This document shows, one piece after another, positions 50,573 through 59,486 of a stretch of DNA of 64,000 bases. Origin of the DNA: an uncultured Paenibacillus sp. (lineage in GTDB: Bacteria; Bacillota; Bacilli; Paenibacillales; Paenibacillaceae). Under the pieces are notes generated by a model that saw only the letters and a program-made list of their open reading frames with translations, had not been told where the DNA came from and searched no databases. Location: contig CALAWP010000073.1 in NCBI GenBank assembly GCA_937895345.1, positions 62,001-126,000 on the forward strand, written 5' to 3'. A program made the position numbers and the translations under genes. The stretch's first letter is position 1. The number at the start of each line of letters is the position of its first letter.

Positions 50573-51469
50573 ATGGAAATGAAAGAAATATTCGAGCGAT
50601 ATATGCACCATTTGAGAGCGGAAAGGAGATTGTCTCCTAATTCGCTGGCGTCCTACGAGCGCGATTTGCTCGGATTTCTATCGTTTGCGGAGGCAGCGGG
50701 ACTGTCCGATTGGCGGGAAGTGAACCGCAGCCATTTGTCCAGATACGTCTTCGCGCTGAAGGAGCAGGGACGCAAGGCTGCGACGATCTCCCGCCACATC
50801 GTGTCGCTGCGCTCCTTGTTCCATTATTTGACCTTGAACGGTTTGCTGACCCAAGACCCTTCCATACATATGGAGTCGCCCAAGCCGGACCGGAAGCCGC
50901 CCGCCGTATTGTCCATCGCCATGACGAACGCGCTGCTGGATACGCCGTGCCGCGACACCTGCTCGGGCAAGCGGGACAAGGCGATGCTGGAGCTGCTGTA
51001 CGCCACCGGCATCCGCGTATCGGAGCTTGTAGCGCTCAATCTCGAACATATCGACACGTCGATGAGGTATATCCAGTGCGCGGGACGGGGCGGGAAGGAG
51101 CGCATCGTCCCCTTCGGCAGCCATGCGGCTGAGGCGGTGATCGACTATTTGCGCCGCGGAAGGGACGGACTGAGGACGGAGCGGGATCCGGACGGCGCGC
51201 TGTTCCTGAATCATCTGGGCACCAGAATGACGCGGCAAGGCTTCTGGAAAATGCTCAAAAAATATGTGAAGGAAGCGGGCATCGGGGAACCGATAACGCC
51301 TCATTCGCTTAGAGCTTCCGTGGCGGCCCATCTGCTGGACAACGGCGCCGACATTCGCACCGTTCAGGAGCTGCTGGGTCATGCGGACGTCGCAACGACG
51401 TTGAAATATACGCAATTTGCCAAATCGCGCATGCGGGACGTATACGCAGGCGCGCATCCCCGCGCCTGA
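50573..51469 (+). CDS. xerD: tyrosine recombinase XerD
   Basis: Resolves chromosome dimers at dif with XerC (CodV). The 298-residue integrase has a SAM-like N-terminal domain (1-95) and a catalytic domain with Arg148 (TGIRVSEL), Lys175 (GGKER), His244/Arg247 (HSLR), His270 (LGHADV) and nucleophile Tyr279 (TLKYTQF); the full catalytic set is present. The usual HTLRHS is HSLRAS here, a change at a non-catalytic position. The position yqzK-xerD-deoB is conserved. Confidence 0.94.
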   Translation: MEMKEIFERYMHHLRAERRLSPNSLASYERDLLGFLSFAEAAGLSDWREVNRSHLSRYVFALKEQGRKAATISRHIVSLRSLFHYLTLNGLLTQDPSIHMESPKPDRKPPAVLSIAMTNALLDTPCRDTCSGKRDKAMLELLYATGIRVSELVALNLEHIDTSMRYIQCAGRGGKERIVPFGSHAAEAVIDYLRRGRDGLRTERDPDGALFLNHLGTRMTRQGFWKMLKKYVKEAGIGEPITPHSLRASVAAHLLDNGADIRTVQELLGHADVATTLKYTQFAKSRMRDVYAGAHPRA

Positions 51470-51518
51470 TCTGCTCGGTTAGCGGGGAACGTTTGGCTAC
51501 AACACGGGGGTGTCAACG

Positions 51519-52700
51519 ATGAAATTCGAACGAATCGCGGTTATCGTGCTGGACAGCGTCGGCATCGGCGAATTGCCGGACGCGCCGGCTTTCGGCGATG
51601 AAGGCGCGCACACGCTGGGGCATATCGCCGGGCGGGTCAGCGGCTTCGACTTGCCCAATTTGAGGCGCTGGGGGCTGGACCGGATCGCGCCGATCGCCGA
51701 TTGGCGGGCCGTAGACGGCGAAGCCGAAGCCTGCTATGGAAAGATGGCGGAAGTGTCGGTCGGCAAGGATACGATGACGGGCCATTGGGAGCTGATGGGC
51801 CTGAAGCTGACGGTGCCGTTCCAGACGTTCCCGGACGGCTTTCCGCCCGAGCTGATTCAAGCTTTCGAGGAACGGACTGGACGCAAGGTCATCGGCAACA
51901 AGGCGGCAAGCGGGACCGAAATTATCGAGGAGCTGGGAGCCGAACAGATGGCCGGGGGCGCCTGGATCGTCTATACGTCGGCCGACAGCGTGTTTCAAAT
52001 CGCGGCCCACGAGGATGTCATCCCGTTGGACGAGCTGTACCAGGCTTGCCGGACGGCCCGGGAGCTGACGATGGACGAGCGGTTCAGCGTCGGCAGGGTA
52101 ATCGCACGCCCTTACGCCGGCCGGCCTGGCGCCTTTAAGAGAACGCCCAATCGGCACGACTATGCGGTCAAGCCTCCGCAGCAGACGGTATTGAACGCGC
52201 TGCAGGCCGGGGGCATCGATACGATTGCCGTCGGCAAGATCAACGACATCTTCGACGGCGAAGGCATTGCGCAATCGTTTCCGACCAAAAGCAACGCAGA
52301 CGGCATTGCCGTCACCTGCGAGCAGCTTGAGAAGCCGTTCCGGGGACTGCTCTTTACGAATCTGGTCGACTTCGATTCCTTGTATGGACACCGGAGAGAC
52401 CCCGAAGGTTACGCGCGCGCGCTGGAGGAGTTCGACCGGGCGCTGCCGCGGCTCGCTTCGTTGATCGGTCCAAAGGACTTGCTCGTCGTCACCGCCGATC
52501 ATGGGAACGACCCGGTGCACCGGGGGACGGACCATACGCGCGAGTATGTGCCGCTGCTGCTCTATTCTCCGGCCTTCAAACGGACGAAATCGCTCGGAAT
52601 CCGCGACACTTTCTCCGATCTTGGGGCGACGATCGCCGACAATTTCGGCGTCGAGGCGCCGCCGAACGGAAAAAGCTTTTTGAACGAACTGGACCTGTAA
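51519..52700 (+). CDS. deoB: phosphopentomutase
   Basis: Interconverts ribose 1-phosphate and 5-phosphate (also deoxy forms) in nucleoside salvage. The 393-residue alkaline-phosphatase-fold enzyme has VIVLDSVGIGELPDA (metal Asp), DTMTGHWELMG (phospho-Thr), VTADHGNDP and HTREYVPLLLY (metal ligands). ATG at 51519. It heads the nucleoside group deoB-punA-(spo0E-like)-pdp. Confidence 0.96.
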   Translation: MKFERIAVIVLDSVGIGELPDAPAFGDEGAHTLGHIAGRVSGFDLPNLRRWGLDRIAPIADWRAVDGEAEACYGKMAEVSVGKDTMTGHWELMGLKLTVPFQTFPDGFPPELIQAFEERTGRKVIGNKAASGTEIIEELGAEQMAGGAWIVYTSADSVFQIAAHEDVIPLDELYQACRTARELTMDERFSVGRVIARPYAGRPGAFKRTPNRHDYAVKPPQQTVLNALQAGGIDTIAVGKINDIFDGEGIAQSFPTKSNADGIAVTCEQLEKPFRGLLFTNLVDFDSLYGHRRDPEGYARALEEFDRALPRLASLIGPKDLLVVTADHGNDPVHRGTDHTREYVPLLLYSPAFKRTKSLGIRDTFSDLGATIADNFGVEAPPNGKSFLNELDL

Positions 52701-52743
52701 TTCAAGCTGCTGCAAGCGAACGAAAACGGAGGGGAAGCCAATT

Positions 52744-53571
52744 ATGAATCCATCATTGTCTGCCGCGCACATTCGGGAAGCCGCGGATTATATTCGTCAA
52801 CAAACCACAACGAAGCCGGAGATCGGTCTGATTATGGGATCCGGCCTGGGGGTGCTCGCCGACCGGCTGGAGGATGCGGTGACGATCGCTTATCACGACA
52901 TACCGCATTTTCCGATATCGACCGTCGAAGGCCATGCGGGCGAGCTGCTGGTCGGAACGTTGTCCGGCAAGCCGGTGCTGCTGATGCGGGGCCGGTTCCA
53001 TATGTACGAAGGATACGGGCCGGAGCTGACGGCGTTCCCGGTACGCGTCATGAAGGCGCTCGGCGTCAAATCGCTTCTCGTGACCAATGCCGCCGGAGGG
53101 ATTAATTTGGCCTTTGCTTCCGGCAATCTGATGCTCATTTCCGACCATATTAACCTGACCGGGCGCAACCCGCTGATCGGCCCGAACGACGAGGAGCTTG
53201 GCCCTCGTTTTCCCGACATGTCGGAAGCTTACAGCAAGCGGCTGCGGGGCATTGCCTCCGAAACGGCAAAGGAGCTCGGCATTCCGCTGCAAGAGGGCGT
53301 ATATGTCGGTTTGCTGGGACCGTCCTACGAAACGCCGGCGGAAATTCGGATGCTTCGCACGCTCGGCGCGGATGCCGTCGGAATGTCGACGGTTGCCGAA
53401 GTGATCGCCGCCCGCCATTCGGGCATCGAGGTCGTCGGCATCTCCTGCATCACCAATATGGCTTCGGGCATTCTCGACCAGCCGTTGTCCCATAGCGAAG
53501 TAATGGAAACGGCCGAGCGGGTCAAGTCCCAATTTCTAGGTCTTGTGACTGCTTTAATTGGCAAAATGTAA
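52744..53571 (+). CDS. punA: purine nucleoside phosphorylase
   Basis: Splits purine nucleosides with phosphate into base and (deoxy)ribose 1-phosphate, feeding DeoB. The 275-residue trimeric-type enzyme has MGSGLGVLA (phosphate loop), STVEGHAGELL, GRFHMYEGY, TNAAGGIN and SYETPAEIRML. ATG at 52744 follows GGAGGGG. B. subtilis has the same deoB-punA order. Confidence 0.95.
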   Translation: MNPSLSAAHIREAADYIRQQTTTKPEIGLIMGSGLGVLADRLEDAVTIAYHDIPHFPISTVEGHAGELLVGTLSGKPVLLMRGRFHMYEGYGPELTAFPVRVMKALGVKSLLVTNAAGGINLAFASGNLMLISDHINLTGRNPLIGPNDEELGPRFPDMSEAYSKRLRGIASETAKELGIPLQEGVYVGLLGPSYETPAEIRMLRTLGADAVGMSTVAEVIAARHSGIEVVGISCITNMASGILDQPLSHSEVMETAERVKSQFLGLVTALIGKM

Positions 53572-53676
53572 AGGTTTTTGTAACATAATTGTAATATTTG
53601 CATCGACTCATTGTGACAGTATTAGAATGCCGGTCCGTCGTATAATGTCCATGATCTGAGAATGATGGAGTGGACA

Positions 53677-53853
53677 ATGAAGATGGACAAGCAACTGTTG
53701 GCGCAGCTGGAGCAGCTGCGCAGCGCCATGATGGAGACGGCGGCCTCCCGCCAAAATTTGCTGCACCGCGACGTAATTTCGATCAGCCAGTCGCTGGACG
53801 AAATTATCGTCCGGGTGCAGTGGGAGCGCCGTCTTCGCAAGCGCACCAGCTGA
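53677..53853 (+). CDS. Spo0E-like aspartyl-phosphate phosphatase
   Basis: A 58-residue helical-hairpin protein. Between residues 5 and 48, LLAQLEQLRSAMMET ... SQSLDEIIVR shows the Spo0E pattern, including the SxxLD signature that in this family acts on phospho-Spo0A. GGAG at 53667-53670 is six bases from the ATG at 53677; an upstream ATG at 53662 is in frame. Spo0E proteins delay sporulation by dephosphorylating Spo0A. It is placed between punA and pdp, with TATAAT at 53641-53646. Confidence 0.72.
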   Translation: MKMDKQLLAQLEQLRSAMMETAASRQNLLHRDVISISQSLDEIIVRVQWERRLRKRTS

Positions 53854-53890
53854 CGCATGAGCACCGATGCCAAGACGGGAGGACGAACCA

Positions 53891-55222
53891 TTGCGGGCAG
53901 CAGATCTGATTGCGCACAAAAGAGACGGCAAGACGTTAACCGCCGATGAACTGAGGTTTCTTATAGACGGCTACAGCCGCGGCGACATCCCCGATTACCA
54001 GATGTCCGCCTGGGCGATGGCCGTCTATTTTCGCGGCATGACCGCCGAAGAGACGGCGGCACTGACGATGGCGATGGCGCAGTCCGGGGATCAGGTCGAT
54101 CTGTCGACCATTCGCGGGATCAAGGTCGACAAGCACAGCACGGGCGGCGTCGGCGACAAAACGACGCTGATCGTCGCGCCTTTGGTCGCATCCGCCGGCG
54201 TGCCCGTCGCGAAGATGTCCGGCCGGGGGCTCGGCCATACCGGCGGCACTATCGACAAGCTCGAGTCGATTCCCGGCTTTCGGACGGAGCTAGAGCGGGA
54301 CGATTTCATCCGGCAGGTGAACGAAATCGGCTTGTCGGTGATCGGGCAAAGCGGCAATCTGGCGCCGGCCGACAAGAAGCTGTACGCGCTTCGCGACGTC
54401 ACCGCGACGGTAGAGTCGATTCCTCTCATAGCGGGATCCGTCATGAGCAAGAAGATCGCCGCCGGTGCGGACGCGATCGTGCTGGACGTGAAGACGGGCA
54501 GCGGCGCGTTTATGAAGACGGCGGAAGACGCGGAACGCCTTGCGGCGGAGATGGTGGCGATCGGCACGCAGGTCGGCCGCAGCACCGCCGCCGTCATCAG
54601 CGATATGGACCAGCCGCTTGGCTATGCGATTGGCAATTCGCTCGAAGTGATCGAAGCGATCGAAACGTTGAAGGGCAATGGTCCGGAAGATTTGACGGAG
54701 CTTTGTCTGGCGCTCGGCGCCCATATGACGGTGCTGGGCGGGAAGGCCGGCAGCTACGAGGAAGGCGTCGCGTTGCTGAGAGGCAAACTGGCAAGCGGCG
54801 AAGCGCTGGAGAAATTTAAAGCTTTCGTGGTAGCGCAGGGCGGAGACGTCCGTACGGCGGACGATTATGCGCGGCTGCCGAAGGCCCCGCATACGGTAGA
54901 GGTGAAGGCGGCGGCGGAGGGCTTCGTCAGCGCCATTCGCGCCGAGCAGCTTGGCCTGGCGGCCATGCAGCTGGGCGCCGGCCGCAAGACGAAGGACGAC
55001 GAGATCGATCATGCCGTCGGCATCGTCTTGTGCCGGAAGACGGGCGACGAGGTGAAAGCAGGCGATACGCTTGCGATGCTGCATGTGCGGGAGGACGGCG
55101 AGGCGGCGCGCCGCGTCGCGGAGCATGTGCGGGACGCCTTCGTGCTGGAAGCCGGACGCCCGGCCTCCAAACCGCTCATCCTGTCGGTCGTGACGAAGGA
55201 TGGCGTGACCCGTTTTGCCTAA
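53891..55222 (+). CDS. pdp: pyrimidine-nucleoside phosphorylase
   Basis: Phosphorolyses uridine, thymidine and deoxyuridine. The 443-residue protein belongs to the thymidine phosphorylase family: GDIPDYQMSAWAMAV, VDKHSTGGVGDKTTL (phosphate site), KMSGRGLGHTGGTIDKLESI, and SKKIAAGADAIVLDVKTGSGAFM. TTG at 53891 has GGGAGG at 53877-53882. In B. subtilis pdp belongs to the dra-nupC operon elsewhere. A strong terminator follows. Confidence 0.95.
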   Translation: MRAADLIAHKRDGKTLTADELRFLIDGYSRGDIPDYQMSAWAMAVYFRGMTAEETAALTMAMAQSGDQVDLSTIRGIKVDKHSTGGVGDKTTLIVAPLVASAGVPVAKMSGRGLGHTGGTIDKLESIPGFRTELERDDFIRQVNEIGLSVIGQSGNLAPADKKLYALRDVTATVESIPLIAGSVMSKKIAAGADAIVLDVKTGSGAFMKTAEDAERLAAEMVAIGTQVGRSTAAVISDMDQPLGYAIGNSLEVIEAIETLKGNGPEDLTELCLALGAHMTVLGGKAGSYEEGVALLRGKLASGEALEKFKAFVVAQGGDVRTADDYARLPKAPHTVEVKAAAEGFVSAIRAEQLGLAAMQLGAGRKTKDDEIDHAVGIVLCRKTGDEVKAGDTLAMLHVREDGEAARRVAEHVRDAFVLEAGRPASKPLILSVVTKDGVTRFA

Positions 55223-55246
55223 TAGACTCTAATGATTTAATCGGAT

Positions 55247-55286
55247 AGAGCGTCTGGTTCCTTCTCGGGAACGGACGCTCTTTTTT
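55247..55286 (+). terminator. terminator after pdp
   Basis: AGAGCGTC (55247-55254) with GACGCTCT (55274-55281), an inner GGTTCC/GGGAAC pairing, then a run of T to 55286. Confidence 0.93.
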
Positions 55287-55370
55287 GTGCGCGCACCCGA
55301 AGGAATAATTTCCATTTTATTCGTCAACACTGACAAAAAGGAAAAAATATCCGAAAAGAGGGAATTGGCT

Positions 55371-56558
55371 TTGAAAAAACGATGGTTCTCCGCAGTGATT
55401 GTCGCAATCTCCACTCTTCTCGCGCTGCCCGCAGCCGCGTTTGCGGAGGAACGGGCGCCGCAGTCCGGCAGCGGAAGCTCCGCTCTCGAGCTCGCACCGT
55501 CGGCCCGCTCCGCGATCTTGATGGATGCCGACAGCGGCAAGGTTATTTTTGAACGAAACAGCCACGACAAGCTTCCGCCGGCCAGCATTACGAAAATTAT
55601 GACGATGCTGCTCATTATGGAAGCGTTGGAAGACGGCAGACTGAAATGGACCGATACGGTTCAAACGAGCGAATACGCCGCATCGATGGGCGGATCGCAA
55701 ATCTTTTTGGAGCAAGGCGAAGAAATGACCGTCGAAGATATGCTCAAAGGGATTGCGCTGGCGTCCGGCAACGACGCTTCGGTCGCGATGGCCGAAAAGC
55801 TTGCGGGCACCGAAGCGCAATTTGTGGAAATGATGAACGAGAGGGCGCGCGAGCTGGGCATGAACAACACCCATTTTGTCAACGCCAACGGTCTTCCGGT
55901 CGCCAACCATTACTCCACGGCTCACGACATTGCCATCATGTCCAGGGAGCTGTTGAAATATCCCGAGATTACGAAATATACGGGCTTGTATCAGGACTAT
56001 TTGCGCAAATCGTCGGAGAAGCCGTTCTGGCTGGTCAACACGAACAAGCTGGTCCGCTTTTATTCCGGAGCCGACGGGCTGAAAACGGGTTATACGAGCG
56101 AGGCGAAATATTGTTTGTCCGCCACGGCCCGAAGGGACAATATGCGGGTGATCGCCGTCGTGATGGGCGAGCCGACGACCAAGCAGCGCAACGCGGAAGT
56201 GTCGCAAATGTTCGATTACGCGTTCTCGCAATATATGAATTACCCGATCGTACATAAAGGGGATGAAATCGGCAAAGTGCGCATCGAAAAGGGAATGCAG
56301 GCAGAGCTGCCGCTCAAGGCCGGCCAATCCTACAGCATTTTGCTGAAAAGAGGGAGCAGCACGAAGGATATCCGTTACGAGCTTGCCGTGGATGAGACGC
56401 TGAAGGCGCCGGTTAAGGAAGGGCAGCCGATCGGCAAGATCGTCGTCTATCAAGGCGACAAGGTGCTGGAGGAATATCCGCTGCAGGCGCCGCAGTCGGT
56501 CGACAAGGCGGGCTGGTGGCAGTTGCTGAAGCGTTCCGCCTCCGGATTGTTCCGGTAA
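55371..56558 (+). CDS. dacF: D-alanyl-D-alanine carboxypeptidase DacF
   Basis: Penicillin-binding protein that trims peptide side chains of spore peptidoglycan. The 395-residue precursor has a signal peptide (cut near 25 after AFA) and the three active-site motifs Ser72-Ile-Thr-Lys75, Ser132-Gly-Asn134 and Lys238-Thr-Gly240, followed by the C-terminal PBP5-like beta domain (about 285-395). TTG at 55371 is seven bases from GAGGGA. In B. subtilis dacF directly precedes spoIIAA and is made in the forespore. Confidence 0.95.
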   Translation: MKKRWFSAVIVAISTLLALPAAAFAEERAPQSGSGSSALELAPSARSAILMDADSGKVIFERNSHDKLPPASITKIMTMLLIMEALEDGRLKWTDTVQTSEYAASMGGSQIFLEQGEEMTVEDMLKGIALASGNDASVAMAEKLAGTEAQFVEMMNERARELGMNNTHFVNANGLPVANHYSTAHDIAIMSRELLKYPEITKYTGLYQDYLRKSSEKPFWLVNTNKLVRFYSGADGLKTGYTSEAKYCLSATARRDNMRVIAVVMGEPTTKQRNAEVSQMFDYAFSQYMNYPIVHKGDEIGKVRIEKGMQAELPLKAGQSYSILLKRGSSTKDIRYELAVDETLKAPVKEGQPIGKIVVYQGDKVLEEYPLQAPQSVDKAGWWQLLKRSASGLFR

Positions 56559-56618
56559 GCGGCCGCTCCGCTCATTTTTTGTCAGCTCTTAGCGCTCTTC
56601 TTCTAGTTTTGTCGGCGG

Positions 56619-56648
56619 GCAGGAATCCGCTTCCCGGGTGGAGAATTG
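56619..56648 (+). promoter_or_regulatory. sigma-H promoter of the spoIIA operon
   Basis: GCAGGAATC at 56619-56627 fits RNAGGAWWW at all but the last base; GGAGAATTG at 56640-56648 fits RNNGAATWW; spacing is 12. A TGTCGGC at 56610-56616 resembles a degenerate 0A box. spoIIA is a known sigma-H and Spo0A target. Confidence 0.7.
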
Positions 56649-56701
56649 CTTGTTCTAACCGGCAAGAGATCACTTCTCACAAAGGGAGCTGAAGCGCTGA
56701 T

Positions 56702-57055
56702 ATGAGTCTGCAAACGGAACTGGAGCATTACCGCAACGTGTTGATCGTACGCCTGCATGGAGAGCTTGACCACCATACGGCCAACATCGTCCGCCTCAAG
56801 ATGGAGGAAGCGCTCATGCGCGACAACGTCCGTCACGTTATTCTGAGCCTGAAGCATTTGCAGTTTATGGACAGCTCGGGCTTGGGCGTCATTCTCGGCA
56901 GATACAAGCAGGTGAAGGGGAAAGGCGGCAAGATGGCCGTATGCGACGTCAATCCCGGCGTCCGGCGGTTGTTCGAGCTGTCCGGCCTGTTCAAAATCTT
57001 GACGGAGCACGACAACGAACGCAATGCCATTGCGAGCCTGGAGGTGGTATCATGA
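56702..57055 (+). CDS. spoIIAA: anti-sigma-F factor antagonist SpoIIAA
   Basis: Displaces sigma-F from SpoIIAB when unphosphorylated. The 117-residue STAS protein has the phospho-site motif FMDSSGLGVI with Ser58, same number as in B. subtilis. ATG at 56702 is 13 bases after AAAGGGAG. Its stop overlaps the spoIIAB start by ATGA. Confidence 0.97.
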   Translation: MSLQTELEHYRNVLIVRLHGELDHHTANIVRLKMEEALMRDNVRHVILSLKHLQFMDSSGLGVILGRYKQVKGKGGKMAVCDVNPGVRRLFELSGLFKILTEHDNERNAIASLEVVS

Positions 57056-57498
57056 CCGGACCCAACGTAATGAAACTGACGTTCAGCGCTCGTTCGGAGA
57101 ACGAGGCGTTCGCGCGAATCGCGGTAGCCGCTTTCGTGTCCCAGCTGGACCCTACGCTGGATGAGCTGAACGATTTGAAGACCGCCGTGTCGGAGGCCGT
57201 GACGAACGCCATTATTCACGGCTACGACAGCGATCCGTCCCGGCAGGTGACGATAGAGGCGTCCATCGACAAGGATACGGTCAACATTTCCGTCTCCGAC
57301 GAAGGGCAGGGCATCGAGGATATGGAGCTGGCCCGCCAGCCGCTGTATACGTCCAAGCCGGAGCTTGAGCGGTCCGGCATGGGCTTTACGATCATGGAAA
57401 ATTTCATGGATCATTTCGAGGTGGAAAGCGCGGCCGGCGTCGGCACCCGAGTGGTGATGACGAAGCGAATCGAGTCAAAAAAAGCGCTCTACAACTAG
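57052..57498 (+). CDS. spoIIAB: anti-sigma-F factor SpoIIAB
   Basis: Serine kinase that phosphorylates SpoIIAA and binds sigma-F. The 148-residue HATPase has the N-box SEAVTNAIIHGY (47-58), G1 box SDEGQGIED and G2 box SGMGFTIMENFMD. GGAGGTG at 57040-57046. Overlaps spoIIAA by four bases; sigF starts 19 bases later. Confidence 0.97.
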   Translation: MTGPNVMKLTFSARSENEAFARIAVAAFVSQLDPTLDELNDLKTAVSEAVTNAIIHGYDSDPSRQVTIEASIDKDTVNISVSDEGQGIEDMELARQPLYTSKPELERSGMGFTIMENFMDHFEVESAAGVGTRVVMTKRIESKKALYN

Positions 57499-57517
57499 GG
57501 CATAGGGGTTGAACCTC

Positions 57518-58273
57518 ATGGATGTCGATTTGAAGCAAAACGCCCAGCCGTATTTGGATGATGCGGAGGTGAAACGGCTCATCGCGCTCAGCCAATCCGG
57601 CGATACGGTGGCGAGAGATACGCTGGTCAATTGCAATATCCGGCTCGTCTGGTCCGTCGTGCAGCGGTTTATGAACCGGGGCTACGAGCCGGAGGATCTG
57701 TTCCAGATCGGATGCATCGGTCTGTTGAAGTCGGTCGACAAGTTCGATTTGTCCTATGACGTGAAATTTTCGACGTATGCGGTGCCGATGATCATCGGCG
57801 AAATTCAGCGTTTCCTGCGCGACGACGGAACGCTGAAGGTGAGCCGCTCGCTGAAGGAAACCGCCAACAAGGTGCGCAAGATGAAGGATGAGCTGTCCAA
57901 GACGCTGGGCAGGCTCCCGACCGTCGGAGAGGTGGCGGAGCGGCTCGGCATCACGGCGGAGGATGTCGTGTTCGCCCAGGAGGCCAACAAGCCGCCGACG
58001 TCGATCCACGAAACCGTCTTCGAGAATGACGGCGACCCGATTACGCTGATGGATCAAATTGCGGACGACTCGCAGGAGAGGTGGTTCGACAAGCTTGCGC
58101 TCGTGGAAGCGATCGAGGGGCTGTCGGAGCGGGAGCGGCTGATCGTCTATTTGCGGTATTACCGCGACAAGACGCAGTCGGAAGTTGCGAGCAGGCTGGG
58201 CATCTCCCAAGTGCAGGTGTCGAGGCTCGAGAAAAAAATATTGCAGTCCATTCGGGACCAAATCGCACAGTAG
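57518..58273 (+). CDS. sigF: sporulation sigma factor sigma-F
   Basis: First forespore-specific sigma factor. The 251-residue protein has region 2 (RLVWSVVQRFMNRGYEPEDLFQIG; KFSTYAVPMIIGEIQRFLRDD), region 3 and region 4 with SQVQVSRLEKKIL helix-turn-helix. ATG at 57518 is nine bases after AGGGG; a TTG at 57509 abuts the site. Length matches the family (about 255). Confidence 0.97.
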   Translation: MDVDLKQNAQPYLDDAEVKRLIALSQSGDTVARDTLVNCNIRLVWSVVQRFMNRGYEPEDLFQIGCIGLLKSVDKFDLSYDVKFSTYAVPMIIGEIQRFLRDDGTLKVSRSLKETANKVRKMKDELSKTLGRLPTVGEVAERLGITAEDVVFAQEANKPPTSIHETVFENDGDPITLMDQIADDSQERWFDKLALVEAIEGLSERERLIVYLRYYRDKTQSEVASRLGISQVQVSRLEKKILQSIRDQIAQ

Positions 58274-58372
58274 CGGTTTGGTCTTTTTTTGCATGAAATC
58301 CCATGACTATCCGCTGCGCCCTTTTCTCATACTAACGGGGAAACCTGATCCAAACCTGCTTTCGGGGAAAGG

Positions 58373-59029
58373 ATGATGGCGATGGGAGGCGCGGGAAGCT
58401 CCATCCTGTATTTGCGGCTCAAAAAAAGAATATACATCAAATCGCGCCAGACGGTCACCCTCGGACAAGTAGCGCGCCTGCTGTTCGACGGCGGCGCCGC
58501 GGAGGAGCGGCTGAAGGCCGTTCCGCTCTACGAGCACGGCCAGGCGGACGGCAACCGCGTCGTCATCGATCTGCTTCAGATTGTCCAAGCGATCCGGCAG
58601 CATTATCCGGACATCGCCATCGAGGCGTACGGCGAGCCGCAGACGCTGCTGATGGTCGCGGACAAGCCGGTCAAGCCCCGTTACGCCCTGCTGGTCATTT
58701 GCTGGCTGCTTCTGTTCTTTGGGGCGGGACTCGCGATTATGAACTTTCATACGGATGTCAGCATGAAGGAAGTCCATATCCGGATTGTCGAGCTGATTAC
58801 GGGCAGGCGCGAGGAGCATCCGCTTTGGTTCCAAATTCCGTATTCGGTCGGAATCGGGCTGGGCATGGTCCTTTATTTTAACCATATCTTCCGCAAACGG
58901 TTCAACGAAGAGCCGAATCCGCTGGAGGTCGAGCTGTACATGTACCAGGAGAACGTCAACGCCTATGTCATCGCCGACGAGATGCGCAAGAAGTCCGGCT
59001 ACGACCAGCAGGGCGATGGCTATGATTGA
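58373..59029 (+). CDS. spoVAA: stage V sporulation protein AA
   Basis: A 218-residue protein of the spore dipicolinic-acid channel. N-terminal soluble domain (about 10-100, LRLKKRIYIKSRQTVTLGQVA) resembling a ring-like fold, then two helices (about 103-122 and 158-175) and MYQENVNAYVIADEMR at the end. It follows sigF by 99 bases. CATACTA at 58328-58334 could be the -10 of a sigma-G promoter, but no matching -35 is clear. Confidence 0.93.
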   Translation: MMAMGGAGSSILYLRLKKRIYIKSRQTVTLGQVARLLFDGGAAEERLKAVPLYEHGQADGNRVVIDLLQIVQAIRQHYPDIAIEAYGEPQTLLMVADKPVKPRYALLVICWLLLFFGAGLAIMNFHTDVSMKEVHIRIVELITGRREEHPLWFQIPYSVGIGLGMVLYFNHIFRKRFNEEPNPLEVELYMYQENVNAYVIADEMRKKSGYDQQGDGYD

Positions 59030-59450
59030 GCTGCTGACCAATCTGTTCGTGGCGGTGCTCGGCTTGGCGGGCGGCTTGGCGGTCGGCGGCGGACTCGTTG
59101 CGATCTTGATCGTATTCGATCTTATTCCGCGGCTCGCCCAGCTTGCGAATGCGTTCCGGCTGTCGGTCTGGTTTGAAACCGCGATCATCGGCGGTGCTCT
59201 TTATTGGACGTTTGCGGACTTTATGGACTGGAGCCTGCGGCTGCCCGGTGCCTTCGTCCTGCCCGGGGCGGGCGTGCTGGACGGCATGTTCGTCGGGATG
59301 CTCGCGGCGGCGCTGACGGAAGTCATGAACGTGCTTCCGATATTCGCCAAGCGGGTCAAGCTGTCCAGATTTATCGTCTCGTTCCTGATGGCGATGGTGC
59401 TGGGCAAAACGTTGGGCTCCCTGTTCGACTGGCTGGTGTTTCAATGGTAA
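59016..59450 (+). CDS. spoVAB: stage V sporulation protein AB
   Basis: A 144-residue membrane protein with four helices (about 5-33, 50-65, 80-100, 115-140), family length and pattern (LAGGLAVGGGLVAILIVFDLIPRLAQLA). The ATG at 59016 overlaps the spoVAA end (stop at 59027-59029); an ATG at 59022 is alternative. The next gene is spoVAF, not spoVAC. Confidence 0.93.
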   Translation: MAMIELLTNLFVAVLGLAGGLAVGGGLVAILIVFDLIPRLAQLANAFRLSVWFETAIIGGALYWTFADFMDWSLRLPGAFVLPGAGVLDGMFVGMLAAALTEVMNVLPIFAKRVKLSRFIVSFLMAMVLGKTLGSLFDWLVFQW

Positions 59451-59486
59451 CGGCAAACCGAAATCATGCGAAACGAGGTGCGGAAG

